Shown here in pieces: positions 1 through 7,646 of a stretch of 64,000 nt of DNA (the stretch's first letter is position 1; every line of letters starts with the position of its first letter). This DNA is from Planctomycetota bacterium. GTDB taxonomy: Bacteria; Planctomycetota; UBA1135. The notes below the pieces were generated by a model, which saw only the letters and a program-made list of their open reading frames with translations, searched no databases and was not told where the DNA came from. The stretch spans positions 1 to 64,000 of the forward strand of contig QQUA01000006.1 in NCBI GenBank assembly GCA_008501825.1, in the 5' to 3' direction. A program made the translations under genes and the position numbers.

Positions 1-62
1 CCCGCCTCTGCCTCCCGAAGGATCGTGACTATCTGCTCTTCTGTGTAACGGCTTTTCTTCAT
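1..62 (-). CDS. IS3-family transposase OrfA, N-terminal fragment
   Basis: The reverse complement of bases 62 to 1 reads MKKSRYTEEQIVTILREAEA and continues off the window edge. This is the typical beginning of the helix-turn-helix OrfA subunit of IS3-family transposases, which binds the terminal repeats and is normally joined to the DDE subunit OrfB by programmed frameshifting. Only 20 codons are visible, so intactness cannot be judged. Confidence 0.75.
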   Translation of the reverse strand, partial: MKKSRYTEEQIVTILREAEA

Positions 63-122
63 CTGGGCCTCGTCTGTTCGGCCGAGATGTCTCATTCTAA
101 ACGGACCGATTTCGGGGGATCA
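1..122 (-). mobile_element. left end of an IS3-family insertion sequence (partial)
   Basis: Read on the minus strand, the element begins TGATCCCCCGAAATCGG at 122, with the 5'-TG terminal dinucleotide usual for IS3-family ends. About 60 bp later a transposase OrfA start codon appears, a normal spacing for this family. The rest of the element lies beyond the window edge, so the other inverted repeat and any target duplication cannot be seen. Family membership is inferred from the OrfA N-terminus and the terminal TG. Confidence 0.75.
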
Positions 123-360
123 GGTCAACTACAGCAACGGCGTCCCCTTTGAAGCGCGCATCGATGGCGACGACACGCTCGTGGTGATCAAGGACGGCCA
201 AGAGGTCAGCCGCCTTGTCCACACCGGCGGCCTCGTCTTTCACGATCCGGAGCGGCCGGACACGAAGGACTGGTTCTTGCTCGACGGCGACACCGCGGGG
301 TGGTGGGCGTACGAGGACCGCGGCTATCTCATGGAGGTCAATCGACGGGTCGACCGGTAA
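123..360 (+). pseudogene. 3' remnant of a gene interrupted by the IS3 element
   Basis: An open frame runs into the window from the IS boundary and stops with TAA at 358-360. The readable part starts VNYSNGVPFEARIDGDD and is acidic, with aromatic residues near the end (DWFLLDGDTAGWWAYEDRG). No start codon is found before the frame enters the insertion element, so this is a 5'-truncated gene. No family is recognised. The frame could use a start inside the IS end, but nothing resembling a ribosome binding site is seen. Confidence 0.5.
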
Positions 361-403
361 GCGGTAGAAGTTCTGGAAAGATCCCCCGGCCCCTGTAAGC
401 CAT

Positions 404-1366
404 TCAATAGGCGGCTTCCCAACCCTGATGGAAGTACTCCTCCATCAGCTCCCAGCCGTCTTCCGTGGTCAATTGATCGAACAGGCCGTCGTTGTCCGGG
501 TCTTGCAACAGCATCCAAGGAGCTCCGCGAAGGGTCATGTCTCCCAAGACGTGAATCCGGTTTTGCGTGCCCTTTTGCATGGGACCGATGCATTCCAGTT
601 CGTTCAAAGCGGGAAAATCATCTGGAACACCAAGCAGCCTGGGTGGCGCACCGGAAATCAAATCCACTTGCCACAAAGCCAAGCTATCGACCTCGAAAAC
701 CAGCAAGAAGCGGCCTTCCGGATCTACACTGACCCGGCCGAAGCCGAAGAAATCATCTCCTAAATAAACCACATCGCGGATTGGATCGATGAAAGGCTCT
801 CTTTGTTCCGGCGGAAGATAGGTGCCTCCATGAATTGCAAAACTCGATTGTGTTAAAGGGGTTGGAGTCCCCAAGGGCGTGTTCGATGCCTGCCTTTCGC
901 AGAACCACTCCCCCAATCTTGGGGGAAAGATCCAACGTTCAATGATCTTTAAGCCTTCTTGGGTTTCTCCGGCTACGTAAAGCTCATTTCCGTGCCTTGA
1001 AGTGATCCATTGCACTTTGAATTCCAGTGGGAACCCCCAGTGCCATCGCTCAAAATTACCTGTAAGAGGATCCCATTCTTGGGTAGTTAAATCGAAGCCT
1101 GATTGTTCCCAACTATGATCTACATAACGAGCCAACTCATGAGAAACGAAAACTATGCTCGACAGACCGCCGCCCAAATTTTTCGTTCTTTCCCCCTGAA
1201 CCGTTCGGCCGTCAACAGCATCTTTCACTTCGCAGCCAGAACTCAGAGTAGCCATGAGAAGTAATGAAAAAAGAAGCAGAATCACGACGCATCTCCAAAA
1301 CCGGCCCAAGACGAGAATGCCATGCCACTGCACAGCAGGAGAGAAAGGAAAAAAGATCATAAGCAA
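404..1366 (-). CDS. putative lipoprotein of unknown function
   Basis: A 320-residue protein whose N-terminus has a long hydrophobic stretch ending in LSSGC (residues 41-45), a good lipobox, so it is probably lipidated at Cys45. The annotated start leaves an unusually long n-region, and no clear Shine-Dalgarno sequence decides between nearby starts. The mature part is rich in Trp and acidic residues. Near the C-terminus, DPDNDGLFD resembles a calcium-binding loop. No enzyme family is recognised. It stands alone between the IS remnant and the divergent GntR regulator. Confidence 0.6.
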   Translation of the reverse strand: MLMIFFPFSPAVQWHGILVLGRFWRCVVILLLFSLLLMATLSSGCEVKDAVDGRTVQGERTKNLGGGLSSIVFVSHELARYVDHSWEQSGFDLTTQEWDPLTGNFERWHWGFPLEFKVQWITSRHGNELYVAGETQEGLKIIERWIFPPRLGEWFCERQASNTPLGTPTPLTQSSFAIHGGTYLPPEQREPFIDPIRDVVYLGDDFFGFGRVSVDPEGRFLLVFEVDSLALWQVDLISGAPPRLLGVPDDFPALNELECIGPMQKGTQNRIHVLGDMTLRGAPWMLLQDPDNDGLFDQLTTEDGWELMEEYFHQGWEAAY

Positions 1367-1465
1367 CTATGTGAGTTCGTGGCCATCCCAGCTTGGTCTC
1401 CCTGGCCAGAATCCGGCGGGAAGTGAGATCCACCCCTCCCGCACCCCCCTTGGCAGCTTGGCAAA

Positions 1466-1495
1466 AATTGGTATAACCAATTGGTCGGACCAATT
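1466..1495. promoter_or_regulatory. two abutting FadR-type operator palindromes
   Basis: TTGGTATAACCAA (1468-1480) is followed without a gap by TTGGTCGGACCAA (1481-1493). Both are 13-bp inverted repeats around a TGGT-n3-ACCA core, the pattern bound by FadR-subfamily GntR regulators. They end 26 bp before the ATG of the GntR gene, a position suited to autoregulation of that gene and the overlapping operon behind it. The sites are plain in the sequence; binding is inferred. Confidence 0.75.
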
Positions 1496-1519
1496 CCGGG
1501 CAAGGACCCGGCCCCCACC

Positions 1520-2320
1520 ATGGTTCCTTCCGTACCCCCGCTGGATGCATTCCCGGCCGTCCCAAGCCGGGTTCAAGACACTGCCGCCGCCATGCTGCGA
1601 AGCCGCATCTTGGGCGGCGAATATCCGGTCGGAAGCCGGCTGCCCCCGGAACGCCGCCTGGCCGAAGAATTGGGCCTCAGCCGGCTCAGTCTGCGCTCGG
1701 CGCTCACCACCTTGGAAGCCGAGGGCCTGGTCCGAGCCCGGCAAGGTTCCGGAGTGGAAGTCCTCGACTTCCGCCAAACCGCCGGTCTCGATCTGTTCAC
1801 CTTCCTGCTCTCCCAGGAGCACGTCTCCGCCGACCAAACCGCCGAATATTTCAAGGACGTCCTGCGCCTGCGACGGTGCCTGGCCATCGACACCATGCTC
1901 CAGGCAGCCAAAAGGGTTACGGCCGACGACCTGGCTGAACTGGAATCCCTGGTGGCCGAGCAGAAGCAGCGGTTGGAAGACCCGATGGCCTACTTGGAGG
2001 GCGACCTCCGCTACCAGCGGGTCATCGTCCGAATCGCCGGCTCCACCGCCATGGAGCTGATGTTCAACAGCTTGGAGCGGGTGATTTGGGCCCACGCCGA
2101 CTTGGTTCTGGCCTTCATCGGACCGCTTCGCAGGCATTGGTCGACTTACGGGATGGTCCATGGCCTGCTCCGAACCCGAAAGCCGTGGCGCTGGCGGCGC
2201 ATGGCTGAAGCCGCCCTCGATTTGGTGGAAGCCCAAGGGCTTCGCCGGGTGCGGCAGCGCTGCCGGGAACGGGCTGCCCCTTCCTTGAAAAACCAGCACT
2301 ATCCGGAGAACCGTCCATGA
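1520..2320 (+). CDS. GntR-family (FadR/FCD) transcriptional regulator
   Basis: The N-terminal winged helix-turn-helix is typical of GntR regulators (RSRILGGEYPVGSRLPPERR, then a recognition helix around LGLSRLSLRSAL and the wing around RARQGSGVEV). A helical FCD-like ligand-binding domain follows. An upstream TTG at 1481 is in frame but lies inside the operator, so ATG 1520 (MVPSVPP) is preferred, giving 266 residues. The stop overlaps the next gene's ATG in ATGA, so the regulator heads the operon. It probably controls the GMC oxidoreductase genes in response to a fatty or alcohol-like ligand; the ligand is inference. Confidence 0.85.
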   Translation: MVPSVPPLDAFPAVPSRVQDTAAAMLRSRILGGEYPVGSRLPPERRLAEELGLSRLSLRSALTTLEAEGLVRARQGSGVEVLDFRQTAGLDLFTFLLSQEHVSADQTAEYFKDVLRLRRCLAIDTMLQAAKRVTADDLAELESLVAEQKQRLEDPMAYLEGDLRYQRVIVRIAGSTAMELMFNSLERVIWAHADLVLAFIGPLRRHWSTYGMVHGLLRTRKPWRWRRMAEAALDLVEAQGLRRVRQRCRERAAPSLKNQHYPENRP

Positions 2321-2718
2321 AACCCTGGCAAGCCCTTTCCTGTCGCGTGCTCGAGTGGGCCTTCCCCTCCACCGACCGCCTCCCCCCCATGGACCGGCAG
2401 TTGCTTCGCGACCGTGTCCTGCTGATGTGTCGGGAAGCTCCCTTCAAAATGCGCGTCGCCCTTTATGCGAGCGCCTTGATCTTTCTGCTGACCCCGGTTT
2501 TGACCATCGGCCGGCCGCTTCCCGCCACCTGGCTTGGCCCCAAACTTCGGGAGCGCCATGGCGCCCGCCTGGCTCGGCACCGGGTTTATATCCTCCGGCA
2601 AACCGTGGTCATGCTCAAAGTCGTGGGCGGCATGATTTGGGGAGCCGATCCGGCGGTTCGGTCGGCTTTGCAGTTGCGGCCCTATGGGGAAGATCCCGGC
2701 ACCTGGAGGACATCGTGA
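2317..2718 (+). CDS. small membrane-associated protein of GMC operon
   Basis: A 133-residue basic protein with one clear hydrophobic segment (about residues 48-66) and a short second hydrophobic patch near residues 98-108. It overlaps the GntR stop and the following GTG by 4 bp each, so translation is probably coupled. Its place directly before an FAD-dependent GMC oxidoreductase suggests a membrane anchor or small accessory subunit, by analogy with other dehydrogenases that have small partners. No sequence family was recognised. Confidence 0.65.
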   Translation: MKPWQALSCRVLEWAFPSTDRLPPMDRQLLRDRVLLMCREAPFKMRVALYASALIFLLTPVLTIGRPLPATWLGPKLRERHGARLARHRVYILRQTVVMLKVVGGMIWGADPAVRSALQLRPYGEDPGTWRTS

Positions 2719-4256
2719 TCCAACTTCAAACCCAAAGAAGAGGCCGCCATTTGGCCTATCAAGAAGGGCCGGTTCAGGAATTTGAAGCCGATTACGTCGT
2801 CGTCGGCAGCGGCGCCGGTGGAGCCGCCGCAGGGGCGACCCTGGCCCGGGCAGGTTTTGAAGTTCTTCTGGCGGAAAGGGGGCCCTGGCGCCGGCCGGAA
2901 GACTATCCGGAAACCACTTTGGGAGCGGCCCGGGATCTTTGGGCGGACTGGGGTCAGCTCACTACCCGAGGGAATTCCATCATTCCCATTTTGCAGGCCA
3001 GCGTTATGGGTGGTTGCACCACCATCAATAGCGCCATCATCGTGCGCACACCCGGCGACGTCCTGCGGGAATGGGCTTCTCTTGGTCTAGGCGAAGTTTT
3101 TACCGAGGAAGCCATGGGAACGGCTCAAGACCGACTCGATCACGATCTTTCGGTCGCGGCTTCCAGCGGTCCCGCGATGGGCCCAAACAACAACATCTTT
3201 TTGGAATCCTTGAAGGCCCGCAACCGGGAGGCCCATCCGACCCAACGGGCCGCTCATGCTTGCGTGGGCAGCGGCCAATGCTTGCAAGGATGTCGCAACA
3301 AAGCCAAGCAATCCACCAACGTCACTCTGGTGCCGGAAATGATGCAGCGTGGGGCCACCATTCTTTCCTGCGCGCCGGTGCAAAAAGTTTGGCTGGAAAA
3401 AGGCAAAGCCGTCGGAATCAAAGGACGCTTCCGACATCCTCGAAGCCGGCGCTTCGGCGCTTCCTTCAAGGTGCGGGCCCGGCGTGGGGTTTTGATCGCA
3501 GCCTCAGCCACCGGCACCGCCCCTTTGTTGCAACAAAGCGGCATCAAGTTGCCTTACTTGGGAGAAGGGTTTCGCGGGCACCCGGGCGCCGGCATCGTCG
3601 GGGTGTATCCGAGCGCCATCAAGATGCTGGAAGGCACGCCTCAGGGTTCGGCCTCCATTCACTTCCGGCAAAGTCCCGGCATGAAATTGGAAAGCTTGGC
3701 TTTGCCTTTGGAAGTCATTGCCTCCAGAGTCGGCGGTTTCGGCACTCCCCTGGTCGAGGGTTTGGAGGCTTATCAACGCATGGCTTGTTGGTGCGCCGCC
3801 ATTCGGGCCAAAGCCGTCGGTTCGGTCCGCCGAGGTTTCACGGGCGAACCGGTGGTTCGATATTCACCGACCAAAGAAGATCTGGAGACTTTGCGAGCCG
3901 GCCTGCTGGAACTGGCCCAAATGCACTTTGAAGGCGGAGCCGAAGCCGTCCTGCCGGGAGTGCACGGTTTGCCGGCGAAGTTGGGACCCGCGGACTTGCA
4001 CCATTTGGAAAATGCCCCCCTTTCCAACAAATCCTGGACTTGGGTGTTGACTCACTTGTTCGGCGGAGCAGTGATGGGCGCCGATCCGGCTCGCTCGGTG
4101 GTCGGCCCTCACCTGCACGTGTGGGGTGTGGAACGATTGCACGTGGTCGACGCCAGCGCGTTGCCGACAACGCTGGGAGTCAATCCCCAGCACACGATCA
4201 TGGCCGTGGCTATGGTGGTGGCCGAACGCTTGGCCAATGAGGAAAAGAAATCATGA
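2715..4256 (+). CDS. GMC-family FAD oxidoreductase (alcohol oxidase/dehydrogenase-like)
   Basis: A 513-residue flavoprotein. The FAD-binding GxGxxG motif (GSGAGG) lies at residues 31-36. The GMC C-terminal signature includes H447 in THLFGGAVMG, VVDASALPTTLG and NPQHT. A Cys cluster (CVGSGQCLQGC, followed by AKQS) matches the subgroup containing long-chain alcohol and sterol oxidases. GTG 2715 is chosen because it overlaps the previous stop and follows GGAGGA at 2705-2710; the open frame extends further upstream but without similarity. Its FadR-like regulator and the Mpo1-like neighbour suggest oxidation of a long-chain or lipid alcohol, which is inference. Confidence 0.85.
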   Translation: MIQLQTQRRGRHLAYQEGPVQEFEADYVVVGSGAGGAAAGATLARAGFEVLLAERGPWRRPEDYPETTLGAARDLWADWGQLTTRGNSIIPILQASVMGGCTTINSAIIVRTPGDVLREWASLGLGEVFTEEAMGTAQDRLDHDLSVAASSGPAMGPNNNIFLESLKARNREAHPTQRAAHACVGSGQCLQGCRNKAKQSTNVTLVPEMMQRGATILSCAPVQKVWLEKGKAVGIKGRFRHPRSRRFGASFKVRARRGVLIAASATGTAPLLQQSGIKLPYLGEGFRGHPGAGIVGVYPSAIKMLEGTPQGSASIHFRQSPGMKLESLALPLEVIASRVGGFGTPLVEGLEAYQRMACWCAAIRAKAVGSVRRGFTGEPVVRYSPTKEDLETLRAGLLELAQMHFEGGAEAVLPGVHGLPAKLGPADLHHLENAPLSNKSWTWVLTHLFGGAVMGADPARSVVGPHLHVWGVERLHVVDASALPTTLGVNPQHTIMAVAMVVAERLANEEKKS

Positions 4257-4837
4257 GTCGCCTAGGAGAAATGATTCGAGCAGGAGCTTCTCTAGAAGAG
4301 ATCGCTCAGTTCCTGGACCAAAGTTCTGAACAAGTTCGCATTGAGGAAACTCGTTCTTTAGGCGGCAAGGACCAAGCTCGATTATTTGAGTTGGCAGAAG
4401 GACATCCGGCAGATTTGGAGCAACTCGTTCCCAATCAAGCCGGCAATGGCAAACCAGTTCGCCACTTCGGGCTAAATTCACTCCCGGCCTTTCGGAAGTT
4501 CGAAAAGCGGTTCATGCGCGGAGAAAACGGAGAGCAAATCTGGGGTTATAACCATCAAGCCACCATGGGGTTGGTCGGCCCCGGCTACTTCGTGGTGGAC
4601 GCCCCGGAGTCGGGGCAGGACTTGCTGATCGACTACACTCGCATTCCCGATCAACAGCCCGGCGCCGATTGGCCGAAGCTGAAGAGCAACGAGGCCTTGC
4701 CCACTCGATTCGTATTCGGCGGCCTGCAGGACCGCCTGCGGCGGGTCAGCCGCCACGTCTCCATCGGCCACGCTTGGCGGCGGGGCAAACCGATGAAAAA
4801 CTGGTTCGTCCTTTGCCGGGAAGAACTGCCCCATTAA
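4253..4837 (+). CDS. conserved-looking protein of unknown function in GMC operon
   Basis: A 194-residue soluble protein whose ATG overlaps the TGA of the GMC gene. It starts with a short helical region and has a compact C-terminal part containing GPGYFVVDAP and LIDYTRIPDQQPGADWP. No signal peptide or membrane segment is present. The tight coupling to the oxidoreductase argues for a shared pathway. I do not recognise the family and assign no activity. Confidence 0.65.
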   Translation: MSRLGEMIRAGASLEEIAQFLDQSSEQVRIEETRSLGGKDQARLFELAEGHPADLEQLVPNQAGNGKPVRHFGLNSLPAFRKFEKRFMRGENGEQIWGYNHQATMGLVGPGYFVVDAPESGQDLLIDYTRIPDQQPGADWPKLKSNEALPTRFVFGGLQDRLRRVSRHVSIGHAWRRGKPMKNWFVLCREELPH

Positions 4838-4858
4838 GGTGCTGAGAGAGGAAACGCC

Positions 4859-5347
4859 ATGAACTCCCTGGACTACGGAACCCGTTCCCCCCGCCTGGCC
4901 CGTTGGTTTGCCGATTACGCAAGCTGCCACCAGACCAAGGGCAACCAAATCACGCATTACTTTGGTATTCCCATGATCATGACGGCGATCTTGGGTCTGC
5001 TGGCACGGTTGCAATTTGGGCCGGAAGGAGCGTCCATTTGGATGACGATCGACGGCGGAAAAATCTTGTGGCTGGTCGCCAGTCTTTGGTACCTGACTTT
5101 GGACGCCGGCTTAGCGCTTCCCTTTATCTTGGTTTCGGCCCTTCTATACGTCGCCGGCATCGGTCTATCGGTCCCGGTACTTTGGGGCTTGTTCATCGTC
5201 GGCTGGATCTTCCAATTCATCGGTCACATCGTTTATGAAAAGGAAAGCCCCGCCTTTTTCCGCAACATCCTGCAACTTTTGATCGGTCCGCTTTGGATCT
5301 TTTCCAAAGTATTGCGGGGCGCCCGCCGCCCGGCCCGCTCTTCCTAG
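4859..5347 (+). CDS. Mpo1-like (DUF962/YGL010w) membrane protein
   Basis: A 162-residue integral membrane protein with about four hydrophobic segments. It carries the family motif H24-x4-N29-x3-H33-x2-G-x-P (HQTKGNQITHYFGIP) and a second conserved region, GHIVYEKESPAFF, with H123. In yeast, Mpo1 is an iron-dependent dioxygenase that shortens 2-hydroxy fatty acids in phytosphingosine breakdown and uses conserved histidines for metal binding. It follows the GMC operon by 21 bp with GAGAGAGG before the ATG. The family is clear; the 2-hydroxy fatty acid substrate in this organism is inference. Confidence 0.85.
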   Translation: MNSLDYGTRSPRLARWFADYASCHQTKGNQITHYFGIPMIMTAILGLLARLQFGPEGASIWMTIDGGKILWLVASLWYLTLDAGLALPFILVSALLYVAGIGLSVPVLWGLFIVGWIFQFIGHIVYEKESPAFFRNILQLLIGPLWIFSKVLRGARRPARSS

Positions 5348-5396
5348 TCTTTTCTTCCCTATTCTTCGACGGCAGGGAAGCCTGAAATACGGCCGA

Positions 5397-5420
5397 GCCG
5401 GTGGTAAACCTGCCACCGGC
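5397..5420 (+). other. strong hairpin in 280-bp leader before the beta-helix gene
   Basis: GCCGGTGG (5397-5404) and CCACCGGC (5413-5420) form a perfect 8-bp stem around an 8-nt loop. No U-tract follows directly, so it is a poor intrinsic terminator for the Mpo1-like gene. It lies about 210 bp before the next start, in a region (5348-5627) with no supported gene. It could be a terminator relic or part of a structured 5' leader. I could not match it to a known riboswitch class. Confidence 0.4.
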
Positions 5421-5627
5421 GATGGCTGGCTATCGAGAAATTTAAAAAAAATCTCTCCGCCGGACCGGTAGAAGTGTCTCCCTATATAGGCGGCCCGAGG
5501 ACCGGGAAATCCGCATAGAAGAGTACTCCAACCACTCTTCGAAATTCCCCTCATTCACTTCCTTTGATTCTCGCAGGGTCCGGAGCCGATCCGGAGGTCT
5601 GCGCTACCCTTAAACCATAAAAATACC

Positions 5628-7520
5628 TTGAAGTCGAACCTGACAAAACTTCTTCCTCTGAGCCTGGCTGTGCCTTGTCTCTTGGCACCGAAGGCTCTTG
5701 GCCAGCAGGCTCTGCCGGAAACCTTCATTGACGCACAGCCGCCGGCCTCCACCTTCGTTCCGGCAGCCTACTTTGTGTTCGATACGGACCAACCACTCGC
5801 CACCTTCGAATGTCGCTACGCCCTTGCTGGGAATGCGTTGCCGGCTTTCACTCCGTGCACCAATCCCTTGGTGGTTCCGGATCTAAGTGCTGGTGATTGG
5901 GTCTTGGAAGTTCGCGCAGTAAATGGCACTGGCGCAGCGGACCCGTCTCCTGCTGTGGCAACTTGGGAAGTCACCTTGGCTGTTCCAGCCGGCACGGCCA
6001 CCCTTCTGCAGGATGGAGTTCCATTTCCTACCCTGGGCGTGGAAGATGTCGCCCAACTGAATGACGACGTCAATTCTTTTTACATTAACCCAAACGCGGC
6101 CTCGAATGGAACTGGCGGAATTCTGGATCCATTTAACCAATTGGATTATGCGCTCCAACAGCTAAATCCGGCTGACCGGCTCATCCTCCTTCCTGGGGAA
6201 TATTCCGAAACTGTCATTTTAACAAATGACAATAGCATGTATAAAGCGGGAACCGCTAACCACCCAATTCAAGTCATAGGGACCCCCGGAGCGGTCTTTA
6301 AGCCCGGCTCAAGTTCCCCAGAGGCGGTCTTTCAAGTGGAACTTCCCTGGTGGCAGTTTCAGGGGTTAGAGTTTGACTTTTATGACCCCGACTCAAGTAA
6401 CGGGGAGGGCAAACCCGTTCACGCTTTCCTAACAAAGAACAGCCTTTTTAGCTCTCCTACGTTTGAATACACAGCAGCCGACATTCTCATAGATTCCTGC
6501 AAGCTCTACGATGGCAGCAAAAATGGGATTTCGGTCAGCCAGGGGACCAAGAACTTGAAGATCTCCAATTGTGAGATTTATCACTTTCGTACAGCGAATA
6601 CGAATACAGAGAAACACGGAGTTGTCATCCGAGCGGATACTGAATCACTTTCAGTTGAAGGCAACCTCATATATGGAAACGATGGAGATGCGATTCAAGT
6701 CAACGGCTCTGAAGCGAACCCAGGCAACGTGGCCGATCAATTCGCCACCGATGTATCCATTTTCGGAAATCATTTACATAGTGACATAGAAAATGCAGTA
6801 GACATCAAATCTTCCCGCGATGTGGATATTTTCGACAATCTCATTCACCAATATAATCTGGTTGAAGATGGGGAAGGTGTAGTCATTCACTATGATGCCC
6901 AAGATATTTCGGTAAGAAGAAATCACATTTTTGACTGTTTTAAAGGCGTGGTCATCAACCGAGGAAAAACGCCAGGCACTGGCGTCCCGTGGCCGACTCA
7001 TCCTTCGGATATTACCATTGAGCGAAACTTTCTAGATGGATCGGTGAATGAGCCCACGCTTGTCCGTCCAAGAGGGATTCAAGTCGGAGACTGCTCCCTT
7101 GCAACGGTAGTCCACAACATCACTCTCCATTGGTTAGTCCCTATTACCATTACGGATCCTGATCAGACTACTTCTTATAATCCGTACATATGCGCCAATA
7201 ACTTGATCGTAGACCCGGAGGCTCTCGTCTTTGAAATCGACTCCGCGGACGCAGAGGATATACTAGATGGTCTTCTGGTTGCCTCCCCGACGGCCGTGTC
7301 TGGGACCATCGGCAACGAAACGAAATTGTACACCACATGGATCTCGGTTCCGACCACCCCGTTCTTGAACGATTCCTATTTCGGTGACGGATCGGCCACC
7401 ATGCAAAACTCGAATATCTGCGATTGGATTCTCCCCTGGCCCAGCCCCACCCTTAAGGACTCAGGAGTCGCTTACCCCGGTTCCACCCCCGTCCCGGATA
7501 TCGGCATTTGCGAGCATTAA
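5628..7520 (+). CDS. secreted right-handed beta-helix repeat protein
   Basis: A 630-residue exported protein with signal peptide ending near LAPKALGQ. An Ig-like or fibronectin-like segment follows (residues about 30-130). The main body is a parallel beta-helix region with repeated short strands and Asn-rich turns (for example LKISNCEIYHF, LSVEGNLIYGN, VDIFDNLIHQYN). Such helices occur in polysaccharide lyases and surface-binding proteins. The start is taken at TTG 5628, since no ATG lies close before the signal peptide. Catalytic residues could not be assigned, so lyase activity is only possible. Calcium may bind the Asp-rich turns. Confidence 0.75.
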   Translation: MKSNLTKLLPLSLAVPCLLAPKALGQQALPETFIDAQPPASTFVPAAYFVFDTDQPLATFECRYALAGNALPAFTPCTNPLVVPDLSAGDWVLEVRAVNGTGAADPSPAVATWEVTLAVPAGTATLLQDGVPFPTLGVEDVAQLNDDVNSFYINPNAASNGTGGILDPFNQLDYALQQLNPADRLILLPGEYSETVILTNDNSMYKAGTANHPIQVIGTPGAVFKPGSSSPEAVFQVELPWWQFQGLEFDFYDPDSSNGEGKPVHAFLTKNSLFSSPTFEYTAADILIDSCKLYDGSKNGISVSQGTKNLKISNCEIYHFRTANTNTEKHGVVIRADTESLSVEGNLIYGNDGDAIQVNGSEANPGNVADQFATDVSIFGNHLHSDIENAVDIKSSRDVDIFDNLIHQYNLVEDGEGVVIHYDAQDISVRRNHIFDCFKGVVINRGKTPGTGVPWPTHPSDITIERNFLDGSVNEPTLVRPRGIQVGDCSLATVVHNITLHWLVPITITDPDQTTSYNPYICANNLIVDPEALVFEIDSADAEDILDGLLVASPTAVSGTIGNETKLYTTWISVPTTPFLNDSYFGDGSATMQNSNICDWILPWPSPTLKDSGVAYPGSTPVPDIGICEH

Positions 7521-7546
7521 AGAAGAGCTGAATCGTTTCAAAAATG

Positions 7547-7580
7547 GCCGCCGATCCAGGAAAGGGTCGGCGGCTTTCCC
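7547..7580 (+). terminator. intrinsic terminator-like hairpin after the beta-helix gene
   Basis: GCCGCCGATCC (7547-7557) pairs with GGGTCGGCGGC (7564-7574) around a purine loop, followed by a short T run. It lies 27 bp past the stop and between convergent genes. The weak T-tract lowers confidence. Confidence 0.5.
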
Positions 7581-7646
7581 ATCGGGGAGAAGCTGGGGTG
7601 AGGCCAAGTCAATAGGCCTGCTGCTTATGCGCTAACGTCAGACCAT

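Noticed and set aside
1367..2299. 310-residue minus-strand frame opposite the GntR gene
   Set aside because: The plus strand encodes a clear GntR regulator; the minus frame has no recognisable domain.
2355..2714. N-terminal extension of the GMC oxidoreductase
   Set aside because: It lies on top of the small membrane protein gene in another frame and has no family similarity; GTG 2715 with GGAGGA explains the start better.
5348..5627. Possible cobalamin or c-di-GMP riboswitch
   Set aside because: A few bases (AGGGAAGCC, ACCTGCC) recall cobalamin elements, but the order and core pairings do not fit either class.
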